In this document: positions 1 through 8,644 of the stretch, in pieces
Layout: each line of letters starts with the position of its first letter
Numbering within the stretch: the first letter of the stretch is position 1
Assembly: GCA_004558535.1 (NCBI GenBank)
Contig: SFCP01000008.1
Span: 1 to 28,732 of the forward strand
Direction of reading: 5' to 3'
DNA from: Bacteroidales bacterium
GTDB taxonomy: Bacteria; Bacteroidota; Bacteroidia; Bacteroidales; Bacteroidaceae
DNA length: 28,732 bases
Position numbers and translations under genes: made by a program
Notes under the pieces: model-generated
Seen by the model: only the letters and a program-made list of their open reading frames with translations
The model's database searches: none
What the model was told of the DNA's origin: nothing

Positions 1-19
1 GCAGGCCGCGCAGAGAAAA

Positions 20-51
20 TTTGGCCGAAAGGTAAATATTCCTTACCTTTG
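20..51 (+). promoter_or_regulatory. Bacteroidetes-type promoter with overlapping palindrome
   Basis: TTTG at 20-23 and TACCTTTG at 44-51 are separated by 20 bases, matching the Bacteroidetes consensus TTTG-N19/20-TAnnTTTG. An 8-bp perfect inverted repeat (AAAGGTAA at 28-35, TTACCTTT at 43-50, 7-base spacer) overlaps the -7 box, so it could be an operator. Transcription should start near 56, giving a leader of about 30 bases before the transporter gene. The promoter match is seen directly; the operator is inference. Confidence 0.75.
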
Positions 52-88
52 CGCACAAACTGCAAAATCAAAAAAATACCTACACAAA

Positions 89-1816
89 ATGGAATGGTTA
101 ACAAACCTCATTACAAATCCCGGTTCCATTGCCCACTTGGTCGTCATCTATGCTTTGGTGATCAGTTTGGGCGTGAAGCTGGGCAGGATTAAGTTCGGCG
201 GCGTTTCGCTCGGCGTGACTTTCGTGCTGTTTGTCGGCATTATAGTCGGTCACATCTACAGCCACTACATTGCCGGTCCGGACGGCGAGCTGATTACCCA
301 CGCGGGACAGAAGGAAATCATCGACTTCGTGAAGGAGTTGGGCTTGATCCTCTTTGTCTACTGTATCGGTCTGCAGGTCGGACCGGGCTTTTTCGCCACT
401 TTCAAAAAGGGAGGCGTCGGCATGAACCTCATAGCAGTGGGCATCGTGTTCCTCAACATCGCTGTGATGTTGGGCCTGTATTTCCTGGTCTTTCACGAGG
501 GCAAATATAACCTGGCGATGATGGTCGGCACCATGTATGGAGCCGTGACCAACACCCCGGGTCTCGGCGCGGCCACCTCGGTGGTCAAGGACAATGCCGA
601 TGCCTTTGGCGACAACCTGCCCGACTTGGCAGCCAGCTACGCCTGTGCCTATCCCCTCGGCGTCGTGGGCATCATCCTGGCCACCATCGTCATCCGCTAC
701 CTGTGCAACATCAAGCTGGAAAAGGAGCAGGAGGCTATCCGCTTGGAGCAAGAGCGCAATCCCCACGCCACGCCCGTGCACCTCGTCATCAAAATCACCA
801 ATGCCTCGGTGGTGGGCCGCTCGCTCCACGAACTGCACTCCTTCCTGAACCGCCAGTTCGTCATCACCCGCTGCATCAAGGACGGCAAGACCTTCGTGCC
901 CAACGGCGATACGCAGTTGGAGCTGGATATGCAGGTGCACCTCGTCTGTGCCGAGGACGAAGCTGAACCCATCAGCGCATTGATGGGTGAACGCGTCGAG
1001 GGCAAGAGCTGGAAGGACGACTACGACAAGGAGAAGACCCACTACGTGAGCCACCGACTCGTCATCACGAAGCCCGAAATCAACGGCAAGACGTTCGGAC
1101 AGCTGCATTTCAGCACCATCTACGGTGTCAACGTCACCCGCGTCACCCGTGGCGGCATGGACCTCTTTGCCGACCGCAACCTGCGCCTGCAGGTGGGCGA
1201 CCGCATCCTGGTGACCGGTGCCGAAGAGAACATCGAGCGCCTGAAGCGCGTCGTGGGTGCTGAGGTGAAGCGACTCAATCACCCCAACGTGGGCGCCATC
1301 TTCTTTGGTATCATGCTGGGTATCATCTTAGGACAAATAAATTTCGGCTCGGGCGTGAAGTTGGGCTTGGCCGGCGGCCCGCTGGTTGTGGCTATCCTGA
1401 TAGGAGCCTTCGGCTACCGCTACAAGATCAATACTTACACCTCGACTTCGGCCAACCTGATGCTACGCGAAGTCGGCCTGCTGCTTTTCCTGTCGAGCGT
1501 AGGTATACAGGCGGGTGCAAAATTCTGGGATACAATCATGATAGGAGACGGCGTGCATTACGTCTGGACCGGTTTCCTGATTACCGTAATACCTATCCTG
1601 ATTATGGGAATTATCGCCAGAAAGGTACTCAAGTTGAACTATTTCACCCTGATGGGCTTGATAGCCGGTTCCAACACCGACCCCCCTGCCTTGGCCTTTG
1701 CCAACCAGACCGCCAACAACGATGCACCGGCCGTCGGTTACTCCACCGTCTATCCGCTGGCCATGTTCCTGCGTATCCTCATGGCGCAGGTGGTACTTAT
1801 GATCTTCCTGAGCTGA
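89..1816 (+). CDS. AspT/YidE-family transporter with two RCK_C (TrkA-C) domains
   Basis: The 575-residue integral inner-membrane protein has the duplicated architecture of the aspartate:alanine exchanger (YidE/YbjL) family. A first membrane half covers about residues 10-205, a cytoplasmic segment with two TrkA-C-like domains about 220-390, and a second membrane half about 395-575. Each half carries the family's conserved loop: GAVTNTPGLGAAT in the first and GSNTDPPALAFA in the second. The family includes the AspT aspartate/alanine antiporter and many members of unknown substrate, so the substrate here cannot be named. The two RCK_C domains suggest gating by a ligand. The ATG start fits the promoter at 20-51, and a hairpin terminator follows at 1845-1873, so the gene is probably transcribed alone. 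Length is normal for the family. Family assignment is secure; substrate is unknown. Confidence 0.93.
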   Translation: MEWLTNLITNPGSIAHLVVIYALVISLGVKLGRIKFGGVSLGVTFVLFVGIIVGHIYSHYIAGPDGELITHAGQKEIIDFVKELGLILFVYCIGLQVGPGFFATFKKGGVGMNLIAVGIVFLNIAVMLGLYFLVFHEGKYNLAMMVGTMYGAVTNTPGLGAATSVVKDNADAFGDNLPDLAASYACAYPLGVVGIILATIVIRYLCNIKLEKEQEAIRLEQERNPHATPVHLVIKITNASVVGRSLHELHSFLNRQFVITRCIKDGKTFVPNGDTQLELDMQVHLVCAEDEAEPISALMGERVEGKSWKDDYDKEKTHYVSHRLVITKPEINGKTFGQLHFSTIYGVNVTRVTRGGMDLFADRNLRLQVGDRILVTGAEENIERLKRVVGAEVKRLNHPNVGAIFFGIMLGIILGQINFGSGVKLGLAGGPLVVAILIGAFGYRYKINTYTSTSANLMLREVGLLLFLSSVGIQAGAKFWDTIMIGDGVHYVWTGFLITVIPILIMGIIARKVLKLNYFTLMGLIAGSNTDPPALAFANQTANNDAPAVGYSTVYPLAMFLRILMAQVVLMIFLS

Positions 1817-1844
1817 TACAGACAGGCTCTGCATAACCATAAGA

Positions 1845-1873
1845 AGCGCTCTCCAAACCAGGGAGCGCTTTTT
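1845..1873 (+). terminator. Rho-independent terminator of the AspT-like gene
   Basis: AGCGCTCTC (1845-1853) pairs with GGGAGCGCT (1861-1869) in a 9-bp stem with one G-U pair and a 7-base loop. A run of five T (1869-1873) follows. It lies 29 bases after the stop codon at 1816. Confidence 0.85.
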
Positions 1874-2099
1874 GATGTCCGGCCGGGGGAGAGGCGTCCG
1901 GGCGCGGGGAGGAGTTTGTGGCGCGTAGCGGGTGGCTTTGTCGAGGGAAATGCGGGTTTCGTAGATTTTCCCCCATTTACAAAGCCGGCAGATTAAACCT
2001 TTCCCCCCTTTGGTGCGTCCAAAGTGATGTGTGGCCGCTCTATAGACAGACGCCACCACTACCTGACCGATAACAGAATCAAAAAAAGAATATTACTGC
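1874..2099. other. Intergenic region before the beta-barrel gene
   Basis: No gene is visible in these 226 bases. I found no clean TAnnTTTG promoter for the downstream gene; CCTTTGG near 2008 is the nearest and lacks the TA. The 13-mer ACAAAGCCGGCAG at 1979-1991 recurs at 21497-21509 and, inverted, at 12735-12747, always between genes. Confidence 0.5.
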
Positions 2100-5000
2100 A
2101 TGAGAAAGAGAATCCTTTTTGCGCTCCTTGCCTTGGCCCTGCTGCTGCCTACGGCATCCGCGCAGCAACGTATCCTGACGGGAAGAGTGGAGAATGTCAA
2201 GAGCCATACGCCGGTGGAGTTTGCCTCGGCTGTGCTGTTGCGACCGGACAGCAGTGTGGTGCGCGGAACCATGACCGACTCCGTCGGTAGCTTCACCTTG
2301 GGCGTGCCCGGCGAGGGCTCCTATATATTAAAGGTGTCGTTTGTGGGCTACAACACGTTGCTGAAAAACTTCAGCGTAGCCTCCTCTGCGCCCGACACCC
2401 TCTCGCTCGGTACACTCGCCTTTGAATCCGCCGACAACCAGCTGCGCACGGCCACCGTCGTGGGCGTAGCGGCCCGCGTGGAGCAGAAGGAGGACACCAC
2501 GGTGTTCAATGCTTCGGCCTATCGCGTGCCCGAGGGCTCCACCCTCGAAGCCTTGGTGAAGCAATTGCCCGGCGTGGAAGTCAGTGACGACGGTACCATC
2601 AAGTGGAACGGCAAAGAGGTGAAAGAACTCCTCATCAACGGCAAGGATTTCTTCAAGGGCGATACCAAGATAGCCATGAAAAACCTGCCTACGGACATGG
2701 TAAGTCGCATCAAGGCGTACGACAAACAAAGCGACTACGCCGAGCTGACCGGCATCGACGATGGCGAAGAAACGACCGTGCTCGACATTTCAACCAAACG
2801 GCAACTCAACGAATCGTGGGTGGCAAACGTAGACTTGGGTTATGGTACGCACGACCGCTATACCGGCAAGGTGTTTGCCACACGCTTCACGGACTACAGC
2901 CGCGTGACGGCCTTCGGCTCTGCCAACAATACCGGCGACCGCGGATTCGGCGGTCCGCGCGGATTTGGCGGCGGACAGGGACTGGTGGCCAACAAGGAGG
3001 CCGGACTGGACTTCAGTTGGGAAAACGGAAAGGACAAGAAGGAAAACGGACGCCTGGAATTGGGCGGAAACGTCCGCTACAGCCATACAGGTACGGACCT
3101 GATCAAAACCTCAGCCTCGGAGACATTCCTCAATACCGGCTCGAAAAGTTCCTTCAGCAACTCCCATAGCATCAGCGGAAGCTCGTCGACCAGCGTGAGT
3201 GGCGCCTTCCGTGTGAGGTGGAGCCCGGATACGCTGACCAGCATCACTTTCCGTCCCTCGTTCACACACAGTGACGGCCACAATGCAGGTGACTCCCGCA
3301 CGGCAACCTTTAATGACGACCCCTATGCCATAGATGAAATGAGGAGTCCCCTGGACAGTATATTCCTCGACAACCCTACAGCCGATTTGCTGGGCATCGC
3401 TGTCAACCGTACCGGTCGCCTTTCGCTCGGAGACAGCAAGAGCAACGGCGCAAATGCCAGTCTCAACGTCATGCGTCGCTTGAGCGCAAACGGACGTAAC
3501 GTTTCGCTCCGTGCGCAGGTGGGTTACTCCAAAAGCGAAAGCAATGCCTTCTCGATTTCCGACATTAAATATTATAACGGCAAGAATCCGCAATTCCTCA
3601 ATCAGTACAGCAAAACGCCTGCCGAGAACTGGAACTACAATATCCGCGTAGGATATGTGGAGCCTATCGTGAAAAATCTTTTCGCAGAGGTGCGCTATCA
3701 GTATTCCTACAAGTATAGCAACAGCGACCGCTCGCGCTATAACCTCGACTCCCTCTATTATGCTCCCTATGCCCAGTTATGGCCCGAGTATGCCAACTTT
3801 GGCAACCCCGATGCCTATCCTATAATTGGCAGCCTGCCCACCGAAGCCGACGTACTTATGGCTGTGCGAGACCTGAACAACAGCCAGTATGCCACATACA
3901 AGTACTACGACCACACGGCCACGCTGGGCATCCGCTACAACACCGAGGCAATTCGTTTTAATGCCGGTGTAGATTTCAATCCCGAGAAGACACGGCTGGC
4001 TTACCTGCGCGAAGGACAGGGCATCGACACGGTAGTGACGCGTCGCGTCTTCAACGTTGCGCCGCAAGTGCGGTTCCGCTATCGCTTCTCGAAGACGAGC
4101 AACCTTGACTTCCGTTATCGCGGAAGCAGCTCGCAGCCGTCGATGACCAACTTGCTGGAAGTTGTCGATGACAGCGACCCGCTCAACGTTACGATGGGTA
4201 ACCCGGGACTGAAACCCTCGTGGACCAATACGCTGCGCGCCATGTACTACGGTTACAACCCCGACCGTCAGCGCGGCATCATGGGAGCACTGCAGTTCCA
4301 GCAGACGCGCAATAGCGTGAGCAACCTCATGGTCTATGACGAGAACACAGGTGTGCGCTACACCCGTCCCGAAAATATCAACGGCAACTGGAGCGGCAAC
4401 GGACACTTCATGTTCAATACCGCCATGGGTGCGCAGAAACTCTTCAACGTGTCGACCTTTACGAATCTCAGCTACAACAATGCCGTAGGCTATGTGAGCA
4501 ATATGAACTCAGCCGCTGCTGCCGCGCCGCTCTTGGCCGTCAGCCGCATCGCGGGCGACACGCGGAGCTATGACTTCTATAATAATATCTTCGCCTCGGC
4601 CAATCCTGCGAAAAGTACTACCCGCACGCTCGGCATAGGCGAAAAACTTGACTTGACCTATCGTGCTTCGTGGTTTGACGTCGGCCTGCTCGGCTCACTC
4701 AACTATCAGCACTCGCGTTCCACGCTGCAAAGCAACAACAATATGGATACGTGGAACTTCGCCTATGGTGCGAGCGCCAACTTCACCTTCACTTGGGGCA
4801 TGAGCCTGAGTACGGATATCCGCATGAACGCCAGACGTGGCTACTCCGACGCTGCGATGAACACCAACGAGGTGCTGTGGAATGCACAGCTTTCCCAAAG
4901 TTTCCTGAAGAACAAGGCCGCTACGATAAGTCTGCAATTCTACGATATTCTGCAGCAGCAGGACAACGTAAGTCGTACGATCAACGCCATGATGCGTAGT

Positions 5001-5225
5001 GACTCGTGGACAAACGGCATTAACAGCTATTGCATGGTGCACTTCATCTACAAGCTCAACATCTTCAAGGGCGGCAAAAGCACAGCTCCGTCCGAGAACA
5101 GCGGACGTGGTAGCGACCGTCCCGGTCAGATGATGCCCCCTCCGGGACACGGCGGTATGGGACCCGGCGGTATGGGACCCGGCGGTATGGGCCCCGGCGG
5201 AGGCGGCATGCGCGGCGGCTTCTGA
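2100..5225 (+). CDS. Outer-membrane beta-barrel protein (TonB-receptor-like) with CarboxypepD-reg-like N-terminus
   Basis: The 1041-residue protein begins with a clear signal peptide, residues 1-22, cut after ASA. Residues about 24-110 form a beta-sandwich of the carboxypeptidase-regulatory-like type (LTGRVENVKSHTPVEFASAV, GSYILKVSFVGYNTL). Residues about 115-230 resemble a TonB-receptor plug (LEALVKQLPGVEVSDDGTI, ELLINGKDFF). The rest has the alternating aromatic pattern of a large barrel, as in the Bacteroidetes outer-membrane beta-barrel family (OMP_b-brl_3 type). The last barrel-like strand (VHFIYKLNIF) is followed by an unusual hydrophilic tail of about 50 residues rich in Gly, Met and Pro. 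There is no adjacent SusD-like gene, so a glycan-import role is not implied; the ligand is unknown. The gene ends at a terminator shared with the convergent GH16 gene. Confidence 0.88.
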   Translation: MRKRILFALLALALLLPTASAQQRILTGRVENVKSHTPVEFASAVLLRPDSSVVRGTMTDSVGSFTLGVPGEGSYILKVSFVGYNTLLKNFSVASSAPDTLSLGTLAFESADNQLRTATVVGVAARVEQKEDTTVFNASAYRVPEGSTLEALVKQLPGVEVSDDGTIKWNGKEVKELLINGKDFFKGDTKIAMKNLPTDMVSRIKAYDKQSDYAELTGIDDGEETTVLDISTKRQLNESWVANVDLGYGTHDRYTGKVFATRFTDYSRVTAFGSANNTGDRGFGGPRGFGGGQGLVANKEAGLDFSWENGKDKKENGRLELGGNVRYSHTGTDLIKTSASETFLNTGSKSSFSNSHSISGSSSTSVSGAFRVRWSPDTLTSITFRPSFTHSDGHNAGDSRTATFNDDPYAIDEMRSPLDSIFLDNPTADLLGIAVNRTGRLSLGDSKSNGANASLNVMRRLSANGRNVSLRAQVGYSKSESNAFSISDIKYYNGKNPQFLNQYSKTPAENWNYNIRVGYVEPIVKNLFAEVRYQYSYKYSNSDRSRYNLDSLYYAPYAQLWPEYANFGNPDAYPIIGSLPTEADVLMAVRDLNNSQYATYKYYDHTATLGIRYNTEAIRFNAGVDFNPEKTRLAYLREGQGIDTVVTRRVFNVAPQVRFRYRFSKTSNLDFRYRGSSSQPSMTNLLEVVDDSDPLNVTMGNPGLKPSWTNTLRAMYYGYNPDRQRGIMGALQFQQTRNSVSNLMVYDENTGVRYTRPENINGNWSGNGHFMFNTAMGAQKLFNVSTFTNLSYNNAVGYVSNMNSAAAAAPLLAVSRIAGDTRSYDFYNNIFASANPAKSTTRTLGIGEKLDLTYRASWFDVGLLGSLNYQHSRSTLQSNNNMDTWNFAYGASANFTFTWGMSLSTDIRMNARRGYSDAAMNTNEVLWNAQLSQSFLKNKAATISLQFYDILQQQDNVSRTINAMMRSDSWTNGINSYCMVHFIYKLNIFKGGKSTAPSENSGRGSDRPGQMMPPPGHGGMGPGGMGPGGMGPGGGGMRGGF
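5151..5195 (+). repeat. Three tandem 15-bp units coding Gly-Gly-Met-Gly-Pro
   Basis: GGCGGTATGGGACCC is repeated at 5151, 5166 and 5181 (the last copy has one change, C for A) and encodes a GGMGP pentapeptide repeat at the extreme C-terminus of the beta-barrel protein. Such a tract can change copy number by slippage without breaking the frame. Confidence 0.9.
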
Positions 5226-5246
5226 GAAAGTGTAAAGTAAAGCGAA

Positions 5247-5284
5247 AGAAAATCCCCCGTTCGACTGCGAGCGGGGGATTTTCT
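5247..5284. terminator. Bidirectional terminator between beta-barrel and GH16 genes
   Basis: AGAAAATCCCCCG (5247-5259) is perfectly complementary to CGGGGGATTTTCT (5272-5284): a 13-bp stem and a 12-base loop that can add three further pairs (TCG/CGA). T-rich and A-rich flanks allow termination on both strands, which fits the convergent genes on either side. Confidence 0.9.
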
Positions 5285-5323
5285 GTGGAGAAGCGGCAAC
5301 TGGGTGCCGGTTGTTTTTTATTA

Positions 5324-8092
5324 TCAGGGCACTAAAACTTTCTGGCCGTTCACGATGTAGATGCCTTTGCCCAGATGGAGGCTCTTCTCGCCGTCCAGCG
5401 AGGCGCGGTACAGGATGCGGCCGCTCATATCGCTGACCAGCACCGTGGCGGGGCTTGCGCTGCTCAGACGAACTTCGCCGGGCTGAACACTGACGCCGAC
5501 TTGGTTGGATTTATCATTGCCGTGCACACTGTGGATGCCGTTGACGGTGTTGCCCTGTCCCTCTTTCTGATAGACGCGTACCCAGTCAAATTGCGTCACG
5601 TAGGTGTGGGTCACGTCTGCATTGGCAGCCCATGCTCCGCTGCCCACGCTCTGGTTGAGGATAAGGTGGAAGTGTTTGTCGAAGGGCCATTGTCCCTGTT
5701 CCAAGGTCGATGCGTCGGTAGATTTCGAGTAGGTAGCCACCAGCTTTCCGTCGACGTACCAGCGCAGGGTGCTTTCGGTCCATTCCAACCCGTAGGTATG
5801 GTAGCGGTCCAGGTTGACGCCCTCGTTGAAGCTGGACTGGGGCGTATTTTTGTTGTTCAAATCCCAAGTCCAGTGGGAGTGGACGGTATGCCAGGCGCGG
5901 TTCTCGGTATCGATAGTCTCGAAGATGTCGATTTCTCCGCAGCTGGGCCAGCCTGCGCTCTGATCCTCGGGCATCATCCAGATGGCGGGGAAGTGTCCGG
6001 TCCAGCCAAAGGTGCGTGCGCGGCATTCCACTTTTCCGTAGGTAAAGCCAAAAATGCCCATCGACTTGACACCGCCCGTGATCATGGGCACGTTGTCGCT
6101 TGCCGTGTCGGGATTGGGGATGGCGCGGGCCACAAGTTTTCCGTCCTCGTGGTAGATTACTTCGGGGCGGTCGGAGCACCAGCGGTTCCATGTAGCGTTG
6201 TATCGCTGGCAGCGCATCCATTTTGTGTTGTCCTCCTGTGTGCCATCCTCGGCGTCAAATTCGTCGCTGAAGACAAGCTGATACTCGGCCTCGTCCGTAG
6301 GATTGAAATTGGCGGTGAGCCAAACGTCGCCATCGATGCTGTCGGCGGGCAGCGTGAAGTTGGCTGCGGGACGACTATATTCGTTCCATTGGCGATTGCC
6401 GTGTACGTATTGTTCGCCTTTCAGGTTGTGGCCGTGACGGATGACGACTTCGTCGGCCACATAGCCATTGGCTGCGGGAGCGAGGACCACGGGGAGCGCC
6501 TTGCCTACGGGCAGGTCGACGGGAAGTCCCGTGTTGGTGGCGCCGTTCAGGCTTCCGTTGGTCGTAAAGACTTCGAGGGTATGCGTAGGTCTGTGTACGT
6601 TGAGCAGGAAGTCGACGATACCGCCGCTGGTCGAGCCTTCGCCCAAGCTTAGGTTGGCGATGTCGGCGCTGCCGGCGGGGTCGATGCAATTTTTGTCGGT
6701 CACAAGACGGGCGCGGTACATGCCCGGCGGCAGCAGCTCGTTGATAGTAAATGCCGGCAGGGAGAAGAGGGAACTGCGGTCTTCATCGTTGGCGTCTTCG
6801 CCCGCGCTGTTTTTGCCGTTGTAGGCGGTGAAAGCCACCAGTTCGCTGCTGACGGTGGGTGTACCGTCTTCGCTCAGTAGTGGTGTGAACTCGCCATCGT
6901 TGTTCAGGTCGATGTACAGATACACGCTAAGGTTATCGGTGGCAGTTCCGGATGTAGTCACGCGGTCGCCGGGGACAACTTTCAGCTGCTGCGGCAGGAA
7001 GTGATACAGGCGGGAGGCGCCCTCGTCGATTGTCCATGCCGTGGTGCCGCCCTGCGTGCCGGTCATTTGGAACTGGCTGATAGGGCATACGTTCAGGCCC
7101 GTTGCGTCTTTGTCAAAGGACAGCGGATAGTCTGTGTCCGAACTGATGCCGCCCTGCTTGGGGGCAAGAACAGCCGTCACCTCCACGTCGCCGTCCACGT
7201 AGTCGGCGGGCAGTGTCACTTCCTCGCCCTGCATCAGGTAAGCGGGGATAAGGGCTTCGTCCCACTGGCGGTTGCCGTGCAGGTACTGCTCGCTGTCGAG
7301 ATGATGGCCGTGGCGGATACGCAGGTAGTCGAGCGCGTAGCCTTCGGCAGCATGTACGCGGAGTGTAAGTGCCTGTTGGAAGGGCACTTCCAACTTTCCC
7401 GTGAGCGCTGTGCCGTCGGCCATTGTCACGGTGCCGTGGTCGGCTATGGCGGTGAGCGAGGCATTTTCGCCGTGCACGTTGATGAGTACGTCCAGGATGC
7501 CGCCGCCGTTGGCCAGGATGCTATTGGATGTCGTCATGCGGCCGCCGGGGTCGATGCCGGCCCAATCCACCTTGAAGCGCATGCGGTAGAAACCGTCGGC
7601 CAAGTCGGCCGGCAGGGTAAAGGCGGGCGGATTGAGCACGTTGGGTCCGCTGAGCGAGGTCCCGGCGCTGTTCTTGCCGCTGCCGGAGTCCAGATTGGCT
7701 TCGGCGTACGAGAAGGCCATGATATCGCTTCCCTCGGGGATGGTGCAATCGGCGTTGAGCGTGGCGTCAAACTGCCCGTCGTTGCCGCGGTCTAGGTAGA
7801 CAAACCCGTGCATCCAGTTGCCGGTGTAGTTGAAAGTAGCTGTGAGTTGTTCTCCGGCGCGGGCCGAGAATGCCGCAGTAGTCAGGTCGGTGTACACCAG
7901 CCGCGGTGCGGGGATGCTGATGGTCTGCGGACCATTGGCCGAGCCGGAGAGGGTGATACCGTCCAGGTGTCGTGCGGTGTTGGTGTAGGCTTGCGACTTC
8001 TCGAAGTTCAGCGGATAGTCGTCCTGTGCCATGAGCGCTGCGCCCGGTAGCACGAAGGAGAGGGCAATCGCCCAGAGTCGGTCTTTCTTCAT
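5324..8092 (-). CDS. Secreted GH16-family endo-beta-glucanase/laminarinase-like enzyme with T9SS sorting domain
   Basis: The 922-residue exported protein has a signal peptide at about 1-22 (cut before QDDYPLNF). Two homologous segments follow, about 24-310 and 320-600. Each opens with DYPLxF, contains an aspartate-rich turn like GEVED domains (YLDRGNDGQFDATLN, YIDLNNDGEFT) and closes with an EQYxHGNRQW motif. The GH16 domain covers about 603-860 and carries the clan-B active site GEIDIFE, with Glu720 as likely nucleophile, Asp722, and Glu725 as likely acid/base. The C-terminus, about 868-922, looks like a type A Por/T9SS sorting domain (VLVSDMSGRILYRA, GIYIVNGQKVLVP), implying secretion or surface anchoring by the type IX system. 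GH16 enzymes cut beta-1,3/1,4-glucans, agar, carrageenan and similar polymers; the motif with no extra residue fits laminarinase-like members, but the substrate is not proven. It lies 51 bases after the metallophosphoesterase gene; I see no promoter in that gap. Confidence 0.9.
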   Translation of the reverse strand: MKKDRLWAIALSFVLPGAALMAQDDYPLNFEKSQAYTNTARHLDGITLSGSANGPQTISIPAPRLVYTDLTTAAFSARAGEQLTATFNYTGNWMHGFVYLDRGNDGQFDATLNADCTIPEGSDIMAFSYAEANLDSGSGKNSAGTSLSGPNVLNPPAFTLPADLADGFYRMRFKVDWAGIDPGGRMTTSNSILANGGGILDVLINVHGENASLTAIADHGTVTMADGTALTGKLEVPFQQALTLRVHAAEGYALDYLRIRHGHHLDSEQYLHGNRQWDEALIPAYLMQGEEVTLPADYVDGDVEVTAVLAPKQGGISSDTDYPLSFDKDATGLNVCPISQFQMTGTQGGTTAWTIDEGASRLYHFLPQQLKVVPGDRVTTSGTATDNLSVYLYIDLNNDGEFTPLLSEDGTPTVSSELVAFTAYNGKNSAGEDANDEDRSSLFSLPAFTINELLPPGMYRARLVTDKNCIDPAGSADIANLSLGEGSTSGGIVDFLLNVHRPTHTLEVFTTNGSLNGATNTGLPVDLPVGKALPVVLAPAANGYVADEVVIRHGHNLKGEQYVHGNRQWNEYSRPAANFTLPADSIDGDVWLTANFNPTDEAEYQLVFSDEFDAEDGTQEDNTKWMRCQRYNATWNRWCSDRPEVIYHEDGKLVARAIPNPDTASDNVPMITGGVKSMGIFGFTYGKVECRARTFGWTGHFPAIWMMPEDQSAGWPSCGEIDIFETIDTENRAWHTVHSHWTWDLNNKNTPQSSFNEGVNLDRYHTYGLEWTESTLRWYVDGKLVATYSKSTDASTLEQGQWPFDKHFHLILNQSVGSGAWAANADVTHTYVTQFDWVRVYQKEGQGNTVNGIHSVHGNDKSNQVGVSVQPGEVRLSSASPATVLVSDMSGRILYRASLDGEKSLHLGKGIYIVNGQKVLVP

Positions 8093-8143
8093 AGTACGTA
8101 ATGGTATTTAAGTGGATAATGTTTTCTCTTTTTTCTTGAATTT

Positions 8144-8644
8144 CTAAGTGTCTGAGGGGGCCAGTTCGATGACTTCAAGGTCGCGGAATTGCTTGCCGTC
8201 TACCGTGAATCGCACCAGTGTCCTTACTTTTTGCCATCCCTGCAGTCCGGCAGCGCCAGGATTGATGTGCAGGCAGTTGAGTGTCTTGTCGAAGAGCACT
8301 TTCAGGATGTGCGAGTGTCCGGAGATGAAGAGCTGCGGTGGGCGTACGAAGAGCGTGCCGCGGATGCTTCGGTCGTAGTTGCCGGGGTAGCCGCCGATGT
8401 GTTTCATCAGCACATCGGCCTCCTCGCAGCGAAATCGCAGCACCGTGGGGTAGAGTCGGCGCAGGTCGCCGCCGTCGCAGTTGCCACAGACGGCGCGCAG
8501 GGGGCGCAGGTCGGCCAGCCGCTCAGCCAGTTCCATGGTTCCGATGTCGCCGGCGTGCCAGATTTCGTCACATTCGGCGAAGTATTTTTCGTAGCGTGCG
8601 TCCCAGTATCCATGGGTGTCGCTCAGCAGGCCGATACGCTTCAT
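8144..8644 (-). CDS. YfcE/MJ0936-type metallophosphoesterase
   Basis: This compact 166-residue calcineurin-like phosphoesterase has every metal-binding motif of the family: SDTHG (Asp9, His11), AGDIG (Asp33), GNCD (Asn55), GHSH and the closing INPGAAG loop. Family members bind two metal ions and hydrolyse phosphodiesters such as bis-pNPP in vitro; the natural substrate is usually unknown. Length is typical of YfcE-like proteins. Its ATG overlaps the stop of the upstream cytidylate-kinase-like gene by four bases (ATGA), which indicates translational coupling and one transcript. A cytosolic role is expected, since there is no signal peptide. Confidence 0.92.
   Translation of the reverse strand: MKRIGLLSDTHGYWDARYEKYFAECDEIWHAGDIGTMELAERLADLRPLRAVCGNCDGGDLRRLYPTVLRFRCEEADVLMKHIGGYPGNYDRSIRGTLFVRPPQLFISGHSHILKVLFDKTLNCLHINPGAAGLQGWQKVRTLVRFTVDGKQFRDLEVIELAPSDT

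Noticed and set aside
98..1282. Long minus-strand open frame opposite the AspT-like transporter
   Set aside because: It is the antisense of a well-recognised gene; its composition (His, Asp and Gln runs) is typical of reverse-strand frames in GC-rich DNA and no domain is visible.
5375..6652. 425-codon plus-strand frame opposite the GH16 gene
   Set aside because: Antisense of the GH16 domain with intact active site; composition is that of a shadow frame.
2100..8092. Polysaccharide utilisation locus with SusC/SusD
   Set aside because: The beta-barrel gene lacks a SusD partner and converges on, rather than runs with, the GH16 gene; they are separated by a bidirectional terminator.
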